DNA from: Porphyromonadaceae bacterium UBA7207
Lineage (GTDB): Bacteria > Bacteroidota > Bacteroidia > Bacteroidales > Muribaculaceae
Reading direction: 5' to 3'
DNA: 64,000 bases
Assembly (NCBI GenBank): GCA_002490635.1
Contig: DKUJ01000050.1
Location: forward strand, 36,025-100,024
The notes beneath the pieces are model-generated. The model made no database searches. It saw nothing but the letters and a program-made list of their open reading frames with translations, and had not been told where the DNA came from. This document shows positions 11,129 through 20,640 of the stretch, in pieces; the stretch's first letter is position 1; each line of letters opens with the position of its first letter. The position numbers and the translations under genes are program-made.

Positions 11129-12589
11129 ATGAGCTATAACTCCAACGATGGCGTTTCCCGCGACGACCTTTACCGGCGCTTCCGCGAATCACTCAGCAAA
11201 CCTATTACCGAGAGATTTTTCGACGAAGACGAGCTGGTGGATATTTTCGACTACGCCGGAGACATCGACGACGCATATGCGAGGGTGGAGGTGCTGTGCT
11301 GTGGCGCACGCCTCTACCCCGAAAGTCTTGCTCTTGCCGACAGACGCGCCCTGCTATACCTCGACGAGGACGACAGCGATGCCATGGCCAAGGCATACCT
11401 GGCCGACAACCCGACCATCTCGACGGCACTAACCGACATAGTACGCCTCGAAGTGAACCGCCCCGAGCCAGACAAGGCTGTGGCGGCACTCGAATTCCTG
11501 CTCAGCCAGTACGACCTGCTCTCCGACGAGGAGACCATAAGGCTCGTCGACCTGGCCATCGACATGGATATGTATCCATGGCTGCTGGACAACCTCGATA
11601 TCCTGCGCGCCAAGACTTCATTCCTGCCATCGCTGCTTTATGAAATACTCAACGAAGCCGACAGCCGCGATGACTTCGCCACCGGCATACGCCTCGCCGA
11701 CGAACTCATAGAACTCGAGCCGTTCGCCGTGAGCTACTGGGGTGCTCTTTTCAAGGCTCATGCCCGCGCGGGCCACACCGAAGAGGCCCGCAGTGCATTC
11801 GACTATGCGAAAGCGCTCACCGCCGACGACCACAATGCAGCACTCTGGCTCTGCGACGCAGTGGTACGCCACGCGCCTTATCTTGCCTCGGATGCAATAC
11901 CTATGATAAAGGCGATGGTGGATGACGAACCCGACAACTTCGAGTTCGTCGACTACCTCTGCGGCCTGACCATGCATGCCGGACGACCTCAGGAAGGCGT
12001 CGACATAGTAAAGGCATATCTCGACAGGAACCCCGACGATTTCCATGCCCTCCGCCGCCTTCTGTTCACCAACGCCGACGGCTGCGCTCCTTATGTCGAA
12101 GCATATTACGCCCTGCATCCCGAAGGATTCGATGAGGACACGCTCGACGAAATAGTGAACACTCTGTTGCTCAACAACGCCATGCGTTCGCTCGCAGCCT
12201 TTCTGGAAATGAGTTCCGCCCGCGGCCTGCTGACAGTGAGCCACACCTGCGCCCTGATAGAAGCGTATTTTGCAGGAGCCAAGTTCACAATGGCCGCCAG
12301 AGCAGCCGACTCGCTGCGCGACTTCACTCCACTGGTTGAGATTCCGCTCAAGGGAGCTGCCGCAGCCGCAGCGGCCGTGATAAGCTATATGAAAACCGGC
12401 CAGGAAAGCAAGGCAAAAAATGTAGTGAACGCCACTCGCCGCCAGTTCGAGGCCACGATGGATATCGCACCCATGCCTGTCCGCATGGTGCTGCGCAGCG
12501 CCCTTGCAACCTTCGACGCCGTAGAACGCCATCCTGCCTCCGACACTCTGTTCTGGCAATATCACGACCCATACCGCTACGGTCGATAG
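11129..12589 (+). CDS. TPR-repeat protein co-transcribed with glnS
   Basis: A 486-residue acidic, all-helical cytosolic protein without signal peptide or membrane segment. It shows repeated helix-turn-helix units of tetratricopeptide character (for example around residues 190-230, SYWGALFKAHARAGHTEEAR, and 270-300), suggesting a protein-interaction scaffold. The ATG directly follows the glnS TGA. I do not recognise a specific function. Translational coupling to glnS may be incidental. Confidence 0.8.
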   Translation: MSYNSNDGVSRDDLYRRFRESLSKPITERFFDEDELVDIFDYAGDIDDAYARVEVLCCGARLYPESLALADRRALLYLDEDDSDAMAKAYLADNPTISTALTDIVRLEVNRPEPDKAVAALEFLLSQYDLLSDEETIRLVDLAIDMDMYPWLLDNLDILRAKTSFLPSLLYEILNEADSRDDFATGIRLADELIELEPFAVSYWGALFKAHARAGHTEEARSAFDYAKALTADDHNAALWLCDAVVRHAPYLASDAIPMIKAMVDDEPDNFEFVDYLCGLTMHAGRPQEGVDIVKAYLDRNPDDFHALRRLLFTNADGCAPYVEAYYALHPEGFDEDTLDEIVNTLLLNNAMRSLAAFLEMSSARGLLTVSHTCALIEAYFAGAKFTMAARAADSLRDFTPLVEIPLKGAAAAAAAVISYMKTGQESKAKNVVNATRRQFEATMDIAPMPVRMVLRSALATFDAVERHPASDTLFWQYHDPYRYGR

Positions 12590-12658
12590 CCTACACAACG
12601 AACGCTCAACAAATTAAACCGTCCGGTAGCGAGGGCGCGATTCTCATGAGGCCGGAAT

Positions 12659-12682
12659 ATGTTGTAAAACATTTTTCTTTTT
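12659..12682 (+). terminator. Weak terminator after the TPR gene
   Basis: A short stem ATGTT/AACAT (12659-12663 with 12668-12672) with a 4-nt loop, followed by a T-rich tail. Confidence 0.5.
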
Positions 12683-12692
12683 CACGGTTTTT

Positions 12693-12724
12693 TTTGTTCA
12701 ATATAGAAAATGCAGCTAACTTAG
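12693..12724 (+). promoter_or_regulatory. Promoter of the small HTH-like gene
   Basis: TTTG (12693-12696), 20-nt spacer, then TAACTTAG (12717-12724), one base off the TAnnTTTG consensus. The ATG follows about 50 nt later. Confidence 0.5.
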
Positions 12725-12773
12725 AGGCATAAAACAACACTCCATTAAGTTTCACCCTACAAACTGATACGAT

Positions 12774-13031
12774 ATGACCAAGACCATCACCTTCAACGAG
12801 CTTCGGAGTCTTAAAGACCGCCTTCCCGACGGCTCGATGCACAAGATCGCAGACAGGTTGAACACCACGGTACAAACTGTTCGTAACTACTTCGGTGGCA
12901 GCAACTACGACTTCGGCAAGAACTGTGGTGTACATATAGAGCCCGGACCCGATGGTGGAATCGTGGTTCTCGACGACAGCACTATCTACGACATGGCCGT
13001 GGAAATTCTCCAGAGCCAGGAAAACGAATAA
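12774..13031 (+). CDS. Small HTH-like DNA-binding protein
   Basis: An 85-residue cytosolic protein. Residues 18-42 (GSMHKIADRLNTTVQTVRNYF) read as a helix-turn-helix of the resolvase/MarR-like type, followed by a short acidic tail. Compact proteins of this appearance occur across Bacteroidales, but no target is known to me. It has its own promoter and is followed by a strong hairpin, so it is probably monocistronic and well expressed. Confidence 0.75.
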   Translation: MTKTITFNELRSLKDRLPDGSMHKIADRLNTTVQTVRNYFGGSNYDFGKNCGVHIEPGPDGGIVVLDDSTIYDMAVEILQSQENE

Positions 13032-13081
13032 CACACTTTCCTGACAAGGGCTGTCGGCTTCCGTACAGACGACCCTACACG

Positions 13082-13116
13082 GGGACGCGGCCTCCCGGAC
13101 CGCGTCCCTTGTCTTT
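13082..13116 (+). terminator. Terminator after the small HTH-like gene
   Basis: A 9-bp GC-rich stem GGGACGCGG/CCGCGTCCC (13082-13090 with 13100-13108) followed by a T-rich TTGTCTTTT tail. Confidence 0.8.
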
Positions 13117-13129
13117 TCTCCCCAGAAGT

Positions 13130-14230
13130 ATGCCACGACTGATTACTCTTGCCATCCACACCTACGACAAAGCCATCGCGCTTCGCAATCTCCTCGAAGC
13201 CGAGGGCATAAATGTGGAACTGCACAACGTCAACCTTGAAGTTCCAGGGCTGTCGTCGGGTGTTCGTGTGAGAATCCCCGAGATAGATTTGCCTCTGGCT
13301 CTCAGAATCGTGGAAAACAAGGAACTGTTCTCTGGCGAAACCGGAAGCCAGCACGCCGTGATTGTGCCCGTGGACTTCAGCGAGCTTTCCTTCAAGGCCG
13401 TGGCTGTGGCCGCAGAGCTTGCCGCACGCAGCAAGGCACTCCTTCACATACTCTACAGCTACATCGACCCCTACATAGCCTCCAACATACAGCTTACCGA
13501 CAGTTTCAGCTACGATGTCGGCGGCCCGAAAGCAAGGGCCATGATGGAGAGCAACAGCGAGAGACTGATGGCCAACTTCGCCGAACGGGTACGCAACGCC
13601 ATGAAGGCCGGCGCCATGACTCCGGTGAAATATATCACCAAAGTAGTGGAAGGCGTCCCCGAAGACGCCATTGTGGACTACGGACGCCAGATTATGCCCT
13701 CACTCATAGTAATGGGCACACGAGGCGCGCAGAAAAAGGAAAAGGAGATGATCGGCAGCATCACCGCCGAGGTGCTCGACGAAGGGCGCTTCACAGTGCT
13801 TACCGTGCCCGAGCCGGTAGCGGTGAGCACATCGCTGCACCCACGCAACATCCTTTTCTTCAGCAACCTCGACCAGGACGACATTCTGGCAATCGATGCC
13901 ATGTACCGGCTGTTCGGCGGCAAAGGCGTCAAAGTGACCATAATGCATGTTCCCGGACGCCGCCGGTTTTCCGACTCGGGCACCGGCAAAGCACTGGCCA
14001 AACTCAGCGACTACTGCCGCGACAACTTCACCGACTACCACTTCGTCAGCGTGCCGGTAAGCCGCGACGATTGCGAACAGGCTTTCGCAGCAATGCAGGC
14101 CGGAGAAAACTTCGACCTCATTGTGTCGCCCAACCGGCGCCGCAACGCCTTCAGCCGCCTGTTCAATCCAGGCCTTGCCCACAAGATAATTTTCCAGACC
14201 GACGTGCCGATGCTGGTAATCCCCGTGTAA
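13130..14230 (+). CDS. Universal stress protein with N-terminal DUF2007-like domain
   Basis: A 366-residue cytosolic protein. Residues 1-67 resemble the small DUF2007 putative signal-transducing domain (LITLAIHTYDKAIALRNLLE). Residues 80-215 form a UspA domain beginning HAVIVPVDFSELSF and ending SLIVMGTRGAQKKE with the nucleotide-loop-like GSITAEVL. The C-terminal part (about 235-366) is a second, degenerate Usp fold. The ATG at 13130 is used because the only start further upstream (TTG at 13109) sits in the preceding terminator tail. It precedes the ior operon by 60 bp. Confidence 0.88.
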   Translation: MPRLITLAIHTYDKAIALRNLLEAEGINVELHNVNLEVPGLSSGVRVRIPEIDLPLALRIVENKELFSGETGSQHAVIVPVDFSELSFKAVAVAAELAARSKALLHILYSYIDPYIASNIQLTDSFSYDVGGPKARAMMESNSERLMANFAERVRNAMKAGAMTPVKYITKVVEGVPEDAIVDYGRQIMPSLIVMGTRGAQKKEKEMIGSITAEVLDEGRFTVLTVPEPVAVSTSLHPRNILFFSNLDQDDILAIDAMYRLFGGKGVKVTIMHVPGRRRFSDSGTGKALAKLSDYCRDNFTDYHFVSVPVSRDDCEQAFAAMQAGENFDLIVSPNRRRNAFSRLFNPGLAHKIIFQTDVPMLVIPV

Positions 14231-14291
14231 CCATTATTCTGACCGAATTACAATAACCGAAAAACACACCATAAGCCCCATAAACCTTACC

Positions 14292-15887
14292 ATGAAACAA
14301 CGAATCCTCCTGTTGGGCGACGAAGCATTCGCTCTGGGTGCCATCAACGCCGGACTATCCGGCGCCTATGCGTACCCCGGCACACCGTCGACCGAAATCC
14401 TCGAGTTCGTGCAGCAGAATCCGGTGGCAAAGGAACGCAACATCCACTCCCACTGGTCTTCCAATGAAAAAACAGCTGTAGAAGAAGCCCTGGGCATGTC
14501 GTTCTGCGGCAAGCGCGCCATCGCCGCAATGAAACATGTAGGGCTGAACGTAGCTGCCGACCCCTTCGTGAACTCTGCGATGACCGGGGCCAACGGCGGG
14601 CTCATAGTAGTAGCCGCCGACGACCCTTCCATGCACTCTTCGCAAAACGAGCAGGACAGCCGTTTCTACGGCGCATTCGCCATGCTGCCGGTGCTCGAAC
14701 CCGCCGACCAGCAGGAAGCCTACGATATGGCTGCCTATGGCTTTGAACTGTCCGAAAAGAGCGGTCTGCCGGTGCTGCTGCGCCTGGTCACACGCCTTTC
14801 GCACTCACGGGCAGTCGTGGAAATAGACACCGAAGCCAGACCGGAATGCGAAATCCACTACCCCCAGAAAAAGAAACAGTGGGTGCTCATGCCCGTAAAT
14901 TCCAAGCGACGCTATCCCGAGCTGATCGAAACCTACGGAAATCTGGCCGAAGTATCCGCAGAATCGCCTTTCAACCGCCTCATCGACGGCCCCGACAAAA
15001 GCATCGGCATAATAGCGTCGGGCATCGCGTACAACTATGTGATGGAAGCATTCGGAGGCAAGTGCCCATACCCGGTGCTGAAAATCGCACAATACCCCCT
15101 GCCCGACAGACTCATTGCCGCACTTGCCGCGGAATGCAGCTCCATAATGGTTGTAGAGGAAGGCCAGCCGGTCATCGAGCAACATCTGCGCGGCCTCCAT
15201 ACCCCTGCCAAAGCCATCATAGGCAAGCTCTCAGGCAACCTGCCCCGGACAGGCGAACTCAATGTCGACAGTGTACGCGCCGCATTCGGCATCGAATCCC
15301 AGGCAGGCGACTCCGTTCCCGAACTTGTGGTTCCCCGGCCGCCGGCATTATGCCAGGGATGCGGACACCGCGACGTGTATCATGCTCTCAACAATGCCCT
15401 CTCGAATTATCCATCGCCCAAAGTGTTCGGCGACATAGGATGCTATACACTGGGATATCTGGCACCGTTCAGCGCCATCGACACCGTGGTGGACATGGGA
15501 GCTTCCATCACCATGGCAAAGGGTGCCGCCGACGCCGGCCAGCACCCTTCGGTGGCCATCATAGGCGACTCCACATTCACACACAGCGGAATGACAGGTC
15601 TGCTCGACGCCATCAACGAAGACAGTCCGATAACCGTTATCATTTCCGACAATCTCACCACCGGCATGACCGGCGGCCAGGATAGTCAGGGCACAGGAAA
15701 ACTGCGCGAGATATGCCTCGGTCTGGGAGCCGATCCCGACCATGTGCACACCATCGATTCCCTGCCCAAGAACGTAGGGCAGATGGAGGAACTGTTCCGC
15801 CGCGAAATAGACCATAAAGGTCTGTCGGTAATAATATCCGTCCGCGAGTGCATCCAGACCGCCCGTCGCCATGTCAAAACAAAATAG
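14292..15887 (+). CDS. iorA: Indolepyruvate:ferredoxin oxidoreductase alpha subunit
   Basis: The ThDP-dependent subunit that converts arylpyruvates (indole-, phenyl- and hydroxyphenylpyruvate) plus CoA to arylacetyl-CoA and CO2, reducing ferredoxin. The 531-residue product has the N-terminal pyruvate-binding fold (GAYAYPGTPSTEILEF), the domain II region and the ThDP-binding segment CQGCGHRD ... GDIGCYTLG ... GDSTFTHSGMTGLL. It ends soon after the ThDP fold. The C-terminal 2[4Fe-4S] ferredoxin module found in archaeal IorA (about 620 residues) is missing. It is the first gene of iorA-iorB-aminotransferase-CoA hydrolase. Confidence 0.93.
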   Translation: MKQRILLLGDEAFALGAINAGLSGAYAYPGTPSTEILEFVQQNPVAKERNIHSHWSSNEKTAVEEALGMSFCGKRAIAAMKHVGLNVAADPFVNSAMTGANGGLIVVAADDPSMHSSQNEQDSRFYGAFAMLPVLEPADQQEAYDMAAYGFELSEKSGLPVLLRLVTRLSHSRAVVEIDTEARPECEIHYPQKKKQWVLMPVNSKRRYPELIETYGNLAEVSAESPFNRLIDGPDKSIGIIASGIAYNYVMEAFGGKCPYPVLKIAQYPLPDRLIAALAAECSSIMVVEEGQPVIEQHLRGLHTPAKAIIGKLSGNLPRTGELNVDSVRAAFGIESQAGDSVPELVVPRPPALCQGCGHRDVYHALNNALSNYPSPKVFGDIGCYTLGYLAPFSAIDTVVDMGASITMAKGAADAGQHPSVAIIGDSTFTHSGMTGLLDAINEDSPITVIISDNLTTGMTGGQDSQGTGKLREICLGLGADPDHVHTIDSLPKNVGQMEELFRREIDHKGLSVIISVRECIQTARRHVKTK

Positions 15888-15897
15888 CGCCAACAAC

Positions 15898-16482
15898 ATG
15901 AAGAAAGACATCATACTCGCCGGTGTGGGCGGCCAAGGCATCCTCACCATTGCCAATGTGCTTGGCATTGCAGCTCTGGATCAGGGTCTGTATCTCAAAC
16001 AAGCCGAAGTGCACGGCATGAGCCAGCGCGGCGGCGATGTGCAGAGCAATCTGCGCATAAGCTCCGAACCCATCCATTCCGACCTTATAGCCAAAGGCTC
16101 TGCCGACATGATAATTTCCATGGAGCCTATGGAAGCGCTGCGCTATCTGCCTTTCCTCTCACCTGATGGCCGCATAATAAGCAATTCGGTGCCCTTTGTG
16201 AACATCGACAACTACCCTGCCGAAGAAGCTGTGGCTGCCCGGTTCGAAAAATTCGGCGCACGCGCGCTGCTCATCAACGCCGACGAAATCGCACGCACTT
16301 GCGGCAGCCCCCGCTCGGCAAACATCGTTCTGCTGGGTGCGGCATCTCCATATCTCGAAATCGACACCGAAATAATAAAGCAGGCACTCATAGCACACTT
16401 CGCCCCAAAAGGCGACAAGATAGTCGACGCCAACCTCGAGGCTTACCGTGCCGGTGCCAACTGCTCACTTCTTGCCGACTGA
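15898..16482 (+). CDS. iorB: Indolepyruvate:ferredoxin oxidoreductase beta subunit
   Basis: The gamma-type catalytic-domain subunit that pairs with IorA. The 194-residue product begins MKKDIILAGVGGQGILTIAN, the hallmark of this fold, then VHGMSQRGGDVQSNLR. The ATG at 15898 matches the family N-terminus. An alternative in-frame ATG at 15871 would overlap iorA by 17 bp and add nine residues. It is followed 3 bp later by the aminotransferase gene. Confidence 0.93.
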   Translation: MKKDIILAGVGGQGILTIANVLGIAALDQGLYLKQAEVHGMSQRGGDVQSNLRISSEPIHSDLIAKGSADMIISMEPMEALRYLPFLSPDGRIISNSVPFVNIDNYPAEEAVAARFEKFGARALLINADEIARTCGSPRSANIVLLGAASPYLEIDTEIIKQALIAHFAPKGDKIVDANLEAYRAGANCSLLAD

Positions 16483-16485
16483 CCC

Positions 16486-17793
16486 ATGTTGCCATTGACC
16501 GAACTGCAGATGGCCGACATAATGTCCCGTCTGAATATAAAATCGCTCAGCGAAGCCACCATCCGTCAGATTGTGGCAGTGTGCGGAGCCGCCGAAAGTG
16601 TTGCCGGCGAACCGTTCATCCATCTGGAAGTAGGAAATCCCGGACTGCCGCCAAACAGCATAGGCATCGCTGCCGAGCACAAGGCGCTCGACAACGGAGT
16701 GCCAGCCGTATATCCTCCCATCATGGGCGTGCCTGAACTCAAGAACGCCGCAAGCCGCTTTCTGAAAGCATTTGTCGACCTCGACATTCCCGCACGCTGC
16801 ATAGTTCCCTCGGTAGGCTCTATGCAAGGCAGCTTCGGCATGATGCTACTGCTGTCGTTCCGCGACCCGGCCAAGGACACCATGCTATATCTCAATCCCG
16901 GATTTCCGCCCCAGCATCTGCAGGCCAGACTCGTAGGACTCAAGGAAGCGTCGTTCGACATCTACAACTACCGCGGTGCCGCGCTGGAGGAGAAACTCGA
17001 AAGCATCCTTTCCAAGGGAAATGTGACCGGCATACTCTACTCCAACCCGAACAATCCTGCATGGACCAACCTGACCGAGAAAGAGCTTGAGATTATCGGA
17101 CGCCTCGCCACCAAATACGATGCCATAGTGCTCGAAGACATGGCCTACATGGGCATGGACTTCCGCCGCGACTGCGGCACGCCATTCGTGGAGCCTTTCA
17201 TACCCACGGTAGGACGCTACACCGACAATTATGTTGTCCTGCTTTCCGCGTCCAAGATATTCAGCTATGCCGGCCAGCGTGTCGCCCTGGTATGCATGAG
17301 TCCCAGCGTCTACGACCGCCGCTACACCACCCTTCAGAACTTCCTGGCGATGCCCGCCTTCGGCGATGCCTACGTGTTCGGCATCGTATATGCCGTTTCT
17401 TCGGGCGTATCCCACTCCGCGCAGAAAGCCATGGCCGCCATGCTTGATGCCGCCGCCGACGGCCATATCAATTTCGTCGACGACTGCCGCGAATACAAAT
17501 CGCGCTGCGAGAAAGCCAAAACCGTTTTCACCGACGCCGGTTTCCACCTGGTGTACGACACCGACGACGGCGAGCCGGTGAGCGACGGCTTCTTCTTCAC
17601 TGCCGGATACCGCGATATGGACAGCGAAACCCTGCAACGGCAACTCATGCGCCACGGCGTAGCTTCCATTTCCCTTCCCGGCACCGGCAGCAAGCTTCAC
17701 GGACTGCGTATATGCGTGTCGAAGCTCGCCGACGACAAAGATTTCGAAACCCTCGCACAACGACTAAAAGCATTCGCCGATGAACAAGCCTGA
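16486..17793 (+). CDS. PLP-dependent aminotransferase, class I/II
   Basis: A fold-type I aminotransferase of 435 residues. SNPNNPAW corresponds to the substrate/cofactor Asn segment and the PLP Lys is probably K257 in LSASKIFSYAGQR. Its position between iorB and a CoA hydrolase suggests it transaminates aromatic (or branched) amino acids to the 2-oxo acids used by IorAB. That is inferred from context; the substrate is not readable from sequence. The stop overlaps the next ATG by 14 bp, indicating translational coupling. Confidence 0.9.
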   Translation: MLPLTELQMADIMSRLNIKSLSEATIRQIVAVCGAAESVAGEPFIHLEVGNPGLPPNSIGIAAEHKALDNGVPAVYPPIMGVPELKNAASRFLKAFVDLDIPARCIVPSVGSMQGSFGMMLLLSFRDPAKDTMLYLNPGFPPQHLQARLVGLKEASFDIYNYRGAALEEKLESILSKGNVTGILYSNPNNPAWTNLTEKELEIIGRLATKYDAIVLEDMAYMGMDFRRDCGTPFVEPFIPTVGRYTDNYVVLLSASKIFSYAGQRVALVCMSPSVYDRRYTTLQNFLAMPAFGDAYVFGIVYAVSSGVSHSAQKAMAAMLDAAADGHINFVDDCREYKSRCEKAKTVFTDAGFHLVYDTDDGEPVSDGFFFTAGYRDMDSETLQRQLMRHGVASISLPGTGSKLHGLRICVSKLADDKDFETLAQRLKAFADEQA

Positions 17794-19081
17794 ATATGTG
17801 AGCGCCGATGCCGCCGCCGCCCTTATCAAAAGCGGCGATCATGTGTTTATACAAGGCAGCACCTCCATCCCTGAAACCCTTGTCGCCGCCATGGCGCGGC
17901 GCGGCGGCGAACTTCGCGATGTCACGGTCTATGTGGCTTTCGCAGTCGCCAAAGGCGAAGCTCCCTACTGCCGTCCGGAGTTCAGGGAATCTTTCCTGGT
18001 GGACAGTTTCTTCGTTTCCAACTCCGTGCGGCGCTGGATAGGCGAAGGCTACGGGAGCGTCATCCCCCGGTTTCTCGGCGAGGTGCCTTCCCTTTTCCGC
18101 CAGGGCATATGTCCGGTGGATGTCGCGCTTATAAACTGCTCGATGCCTGATGCCGACGGCTATGTAAGCTTCGGTGTATCGGCCGACCTCGCCACCTCTG
18201 CGGTAGAGTGTGCCAAGACAGTGATTGCGCAGATAAACCCCAGCATGCCCTTCAGCTACGGCGACCCTGTGATACACATCTCGCGGCTGGCTGCCGCCGT
18301 GGCCGTCGACGACCCTCTGGTAGAGGTTCCCACACCTGAGCCCACCCCCGACGAGATTGCCATCGGCAACCATATAGCCGAGCACATCCCCGACGGCGCC
18401 ACACTCCAGATTGGCGTAGGCGGCATTCCCAACGCCGTACTGAGGGCGCTCCATAACCACAAGCATCTGGGACTCCACACCGAGGCCATGACCGACGGCG
18501 TGCTCCCGTTGCTTGAAAAGGGAATCATCGACAACTCGCTGAAGAAAGTTTTCCCCGGCAAAAGCGTGGCTTCGCTGGCTCTCGGCTCAAAGGCTCTCTA
18601 CAAAGCCATGGACCACAATCCCGACATGGTGTTCAAGGATGTGGCCTGGACCAACGATCCTTTCATCATCGGTTCCAACCCGCGTGTGGCGGCCATAAAC
18701 TCATGTCTGGAAATCGACCTCACCGGCCAGATCTGCGCCGACAGCATAGGCACACGCATCTATAGCGGAATCGGCGGACAGCACGACTTCGTCTACGGAG
18801 CCTCGCGCAGCGAAGGCGGCGTGTCGTTCCTGGCCATGCTTTCCACAAGCCGCCAGGGGCATAACAAAATCAAGCCTGTGCTCACTCCGGGAGCGGGAGT
18901 GGTTACCACCCGCTTCCAGACCAACTATGTAGTGACCGAAAACGGCATCGCCGACCTGCGTGGCAAAAACCTTGCAGAACGCGCGCGCCTGCTCATCGGC
19001 CTTGCGGCTCCGCAATTCCGTGAGGAACTGGACCGAGCGGCCACCGAGCGCTTCGGGTACTCATATACCCGACTCAAATAG
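17780..19081 (+). CDS. Acetyl-CoA hydrolase/transferase family protein
   Basis: A class I CoA-transferase-like enzyme of 433 residues. The expected catalytic Glu is E235 in GLHTEAMTDGV, and the oxyanion/CoA-binding segment GIGGQHDFVYGASRS is present. In this operon it could move CoA from arylacetyl-CoA to acetate, or hydrolyse it, completing conversion of an aromatic amino acid to the arylacetate with energy conservation. Acetate is the best-known substrate of the family, so succinate/acetate roles remain possible. Confidence 0.9.
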   Translation: MNKPEYVSADAAAALIKSGDHVFIQGSTSIPETLVAAMARRGGELRDVTVYVAFAVAKGEAPYCRPEFRESFLVDSFFVSNSVRRWIGEGYGSVIPRFLGEVPSLFRQGICPVDVALINCSMPDADGYVSFGVSADLATSAVECAKTVIAQINPSMPFSYGDPVIHISRLAAAVAVDDPLVEVPTPEPTPDEIAIGNHIAEHIPDGATLQIGVGGIPNAVLRALHNHKHLGLHTEAMTDGVLPLLEKGIIDNSLKKVFPGKSVASLALGSKALYKAMDHNPDMVFKDVAWTNDPFIIGSNPRVAAINSCLEIDLTGQICADSIGTRIYSGIGGQHDFVYGASRSEGGVSFLAMLSTSRQGHNKIKPVLTPGAGVVTTRFQTNYVVTENGIADLRGKNLAERARLLIGLAAPQFREELDRAATERFGYSYTRLK

Positions 19082-19086
19082 AACAG

Positions 19087-19120
19087 CCGCGTGGCGACAA
19101 CGCGCGTTGTCGCCACGCGG
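19087..19120 (+). terminator. Palindromic hairpin after the ior operon
   Basis: A perfect 34-nt palindrome (16-bp arms 19087-19102 and 19105-19120) five bases after the stop. The T-run is weak, so it may act as a transcript-stabilising hairpin or partial terminator. Confidence 0.7.
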
Positions 19121-19152
19121 TCTCATACCATTCATACTTACCTTACTTACAT

Positions 19153-20571
19153 ATGAAGACAGCAAAATTGATAGCAGGCCTGCTCCTGCTCGGCACCGGA
19201 ACAGCCATAGGTGCCACGCGGGAACCCGCGCCCCAGGATGAAGTGATTCTTCACGCATGGTCGTGGAGCCTCGACACCATAGCCGCAAACATGAAACAGA
19301 TAGCCGACGCAGGCTTCGACTACGTGCAGACCTCTCCCGTGCAGGCATGCTTCGTCGGCGACAACGGCGGCATGGCTCTGTTCAGCCAGCCCGGCGACTC
19401 GGTCATGGGCAAGTGGTACTACTATTACCAGCCAACCGACTGGACTATCGGCAACTACATGCTGGGCACCCGCGACGACTTCAAGCAGATGGCCGACAGC
19501 GCATATAAATATGGCGTACGCGTTATCGTGGACGTGCTGCCCAACCACACCGCTGTGGACCACACCGCTGTGCTTCCCGGACTCGACAATGCCGTAGGCG
19601 GCCACGACAATCTGTTCCACGCCAACGGCTTCAAGCCAATAACCCAGTGGAACGACCGCATGGAATGTACTACCGGCGAGATGGGAGGTCTGCCCGACGT
19701 GAACACGGAGAATCCCGATTTCCAGTACTATTTCCTGCAGTACATAAACGACCTTATCAACCTCGGTGCCCGCGGCTTCCGCTACGACACCGCCAAGCAC
19801 ATCGGCCTGCCCTCCGACCCGCTGGATCCCAAAGCCGAACGGAACAACTTCTGGGACATCGCCACCGGAGCCGAAGGTGTGCGCGGACTCTCGCTGCTGA
19901 TGCCCGACAGCCTGTATATCTACGGCGAAGTGCTTCAGGACCGCAATGTCAAGGAAGCCGAATATGCAGCCTACATCGACGTGACAGCCAGCAACTACGG
20001 CCACAACCTGCGCCATGCCCTGGAGCAGGGAGCCTACAACCCCACACTGACCGACTGGGCCAACCCTGCCCCGGCAACAAATCTGGTGACATGGGTCGAG
20101 AGCCACGACACATATGCCAACGCCCACGAATCGGCAGGTCTCAGCGACGACCAGATCCGTGCCGGATGGGTGCTGCTTACCGCCCGTTCCACCGGCCATC
20201 CGCTGTTCTTCAGCCGTCCGGCAGGAAGCACACGCCAGAACTATTGGGGCAACAACCGGATAGGTGCCCGCGGCAACGATGAGTTCTTCCATCCGGAAGT
20301 AGTGGCTGTCAACAACTTCCGCCACCGCATGTCCGGAAAACCAGAGAACATCGTAAGCACCGACGACGGCAAGGTTGTGGAAATCGGCCGGGGTGCTGCC
20401 GGTGCAGCCCTAATCAACTTCAGCAACCAGAGCCAGAAGGTGAAACTGCCCACGGCATTACCCGACGGCACCTACACCGACTCCGTACACAACAGCGTGT
20501 TCAGCGTTGTCAACGGCCAGCTCCAGGGACGACTCGAACCGCTGGCCTCGTACATCCTGTACGCGGAATAA
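19153..20571 (+). CDS. Secreted alpha-amylase, GH13
   Basis: Hydrolyses alpha-1,4-glucan (starch or glycogen). The 472-residue product starts with a signal peptide (MKTAKLIAGLLLLGTGTAIG). Region I is DVLPNHTA. The probable nucleophile is D212 in GFRYDTAKHI, the acid/base E259 in YIYGEVLQ and the third Asp D319 in VESHDTYAN. The opening VILHAWSWSLDTI and the STGHPLFFSRP segment resemble Bacillus AmyE-type GH13 subfamily 28 enzymes. There is a small C-terminal beta domain. No SusC/D genes are adjacent, so it is a stand-alone enzyme. Confidence 0.93.
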   Translation: MKTAKLIAGLLLLGTGTAIGATREPAPQDEVILHAWSWSLDTIAANMKQIADAGFDYVQTSPVQACFVGDNGGMALFSQPGDSVMGKWYYYYQPTDWTIGNYMLGTRDDFKQMADSAYKYGVRVIVDVLPNHTAVDHTAVLPGLDNAVGGHDNLFHANGFKPITQWNDRMECTTGEMGGLPDVNTENPDFQYYFLQYINDLINLGARGFRYDTAKHIGLPSDPLDPKAERNNFWDIATGAEGVRGLSLLMPDSLYIYGEVLQDRNVKEAEYAAYIDVTASNYGHNLRHALEQGAYNPTLTDWANPAPATNLVTWVESHDTYANAHESAGLSDDQIRAGWVLLTARSTGHPLFFSRPAGSTRQNYWGNNRIGARGNDEFFHPEVVAVNNFRHRMSGKPENIVSTDDGKVVEIGRGAAGAALINFSNQSQKVKLPTALPDGTYTDSVHNSVFSVVNGQLQGRLEPLASYILYAE

Positions 20572-20580
20572 CCAAGGCAT

Positions 20581-20629
20581 AAATAATAAATGCCGGATTG
20601 CCATTGCGGCAGTCCGGCATTTATTATTT
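20581..20629. terminator. Bidirectional terminator between amylase and the NagB-like/PIG-L gene
   Basis: A 17-bp inverted repeat (20581-20597 with 20613-20629) with AT-rich ends on both sides separates the two convergent genes. Confidence 0.85.
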
Positions 20630-20640
20630 AGAGGGTGCTG

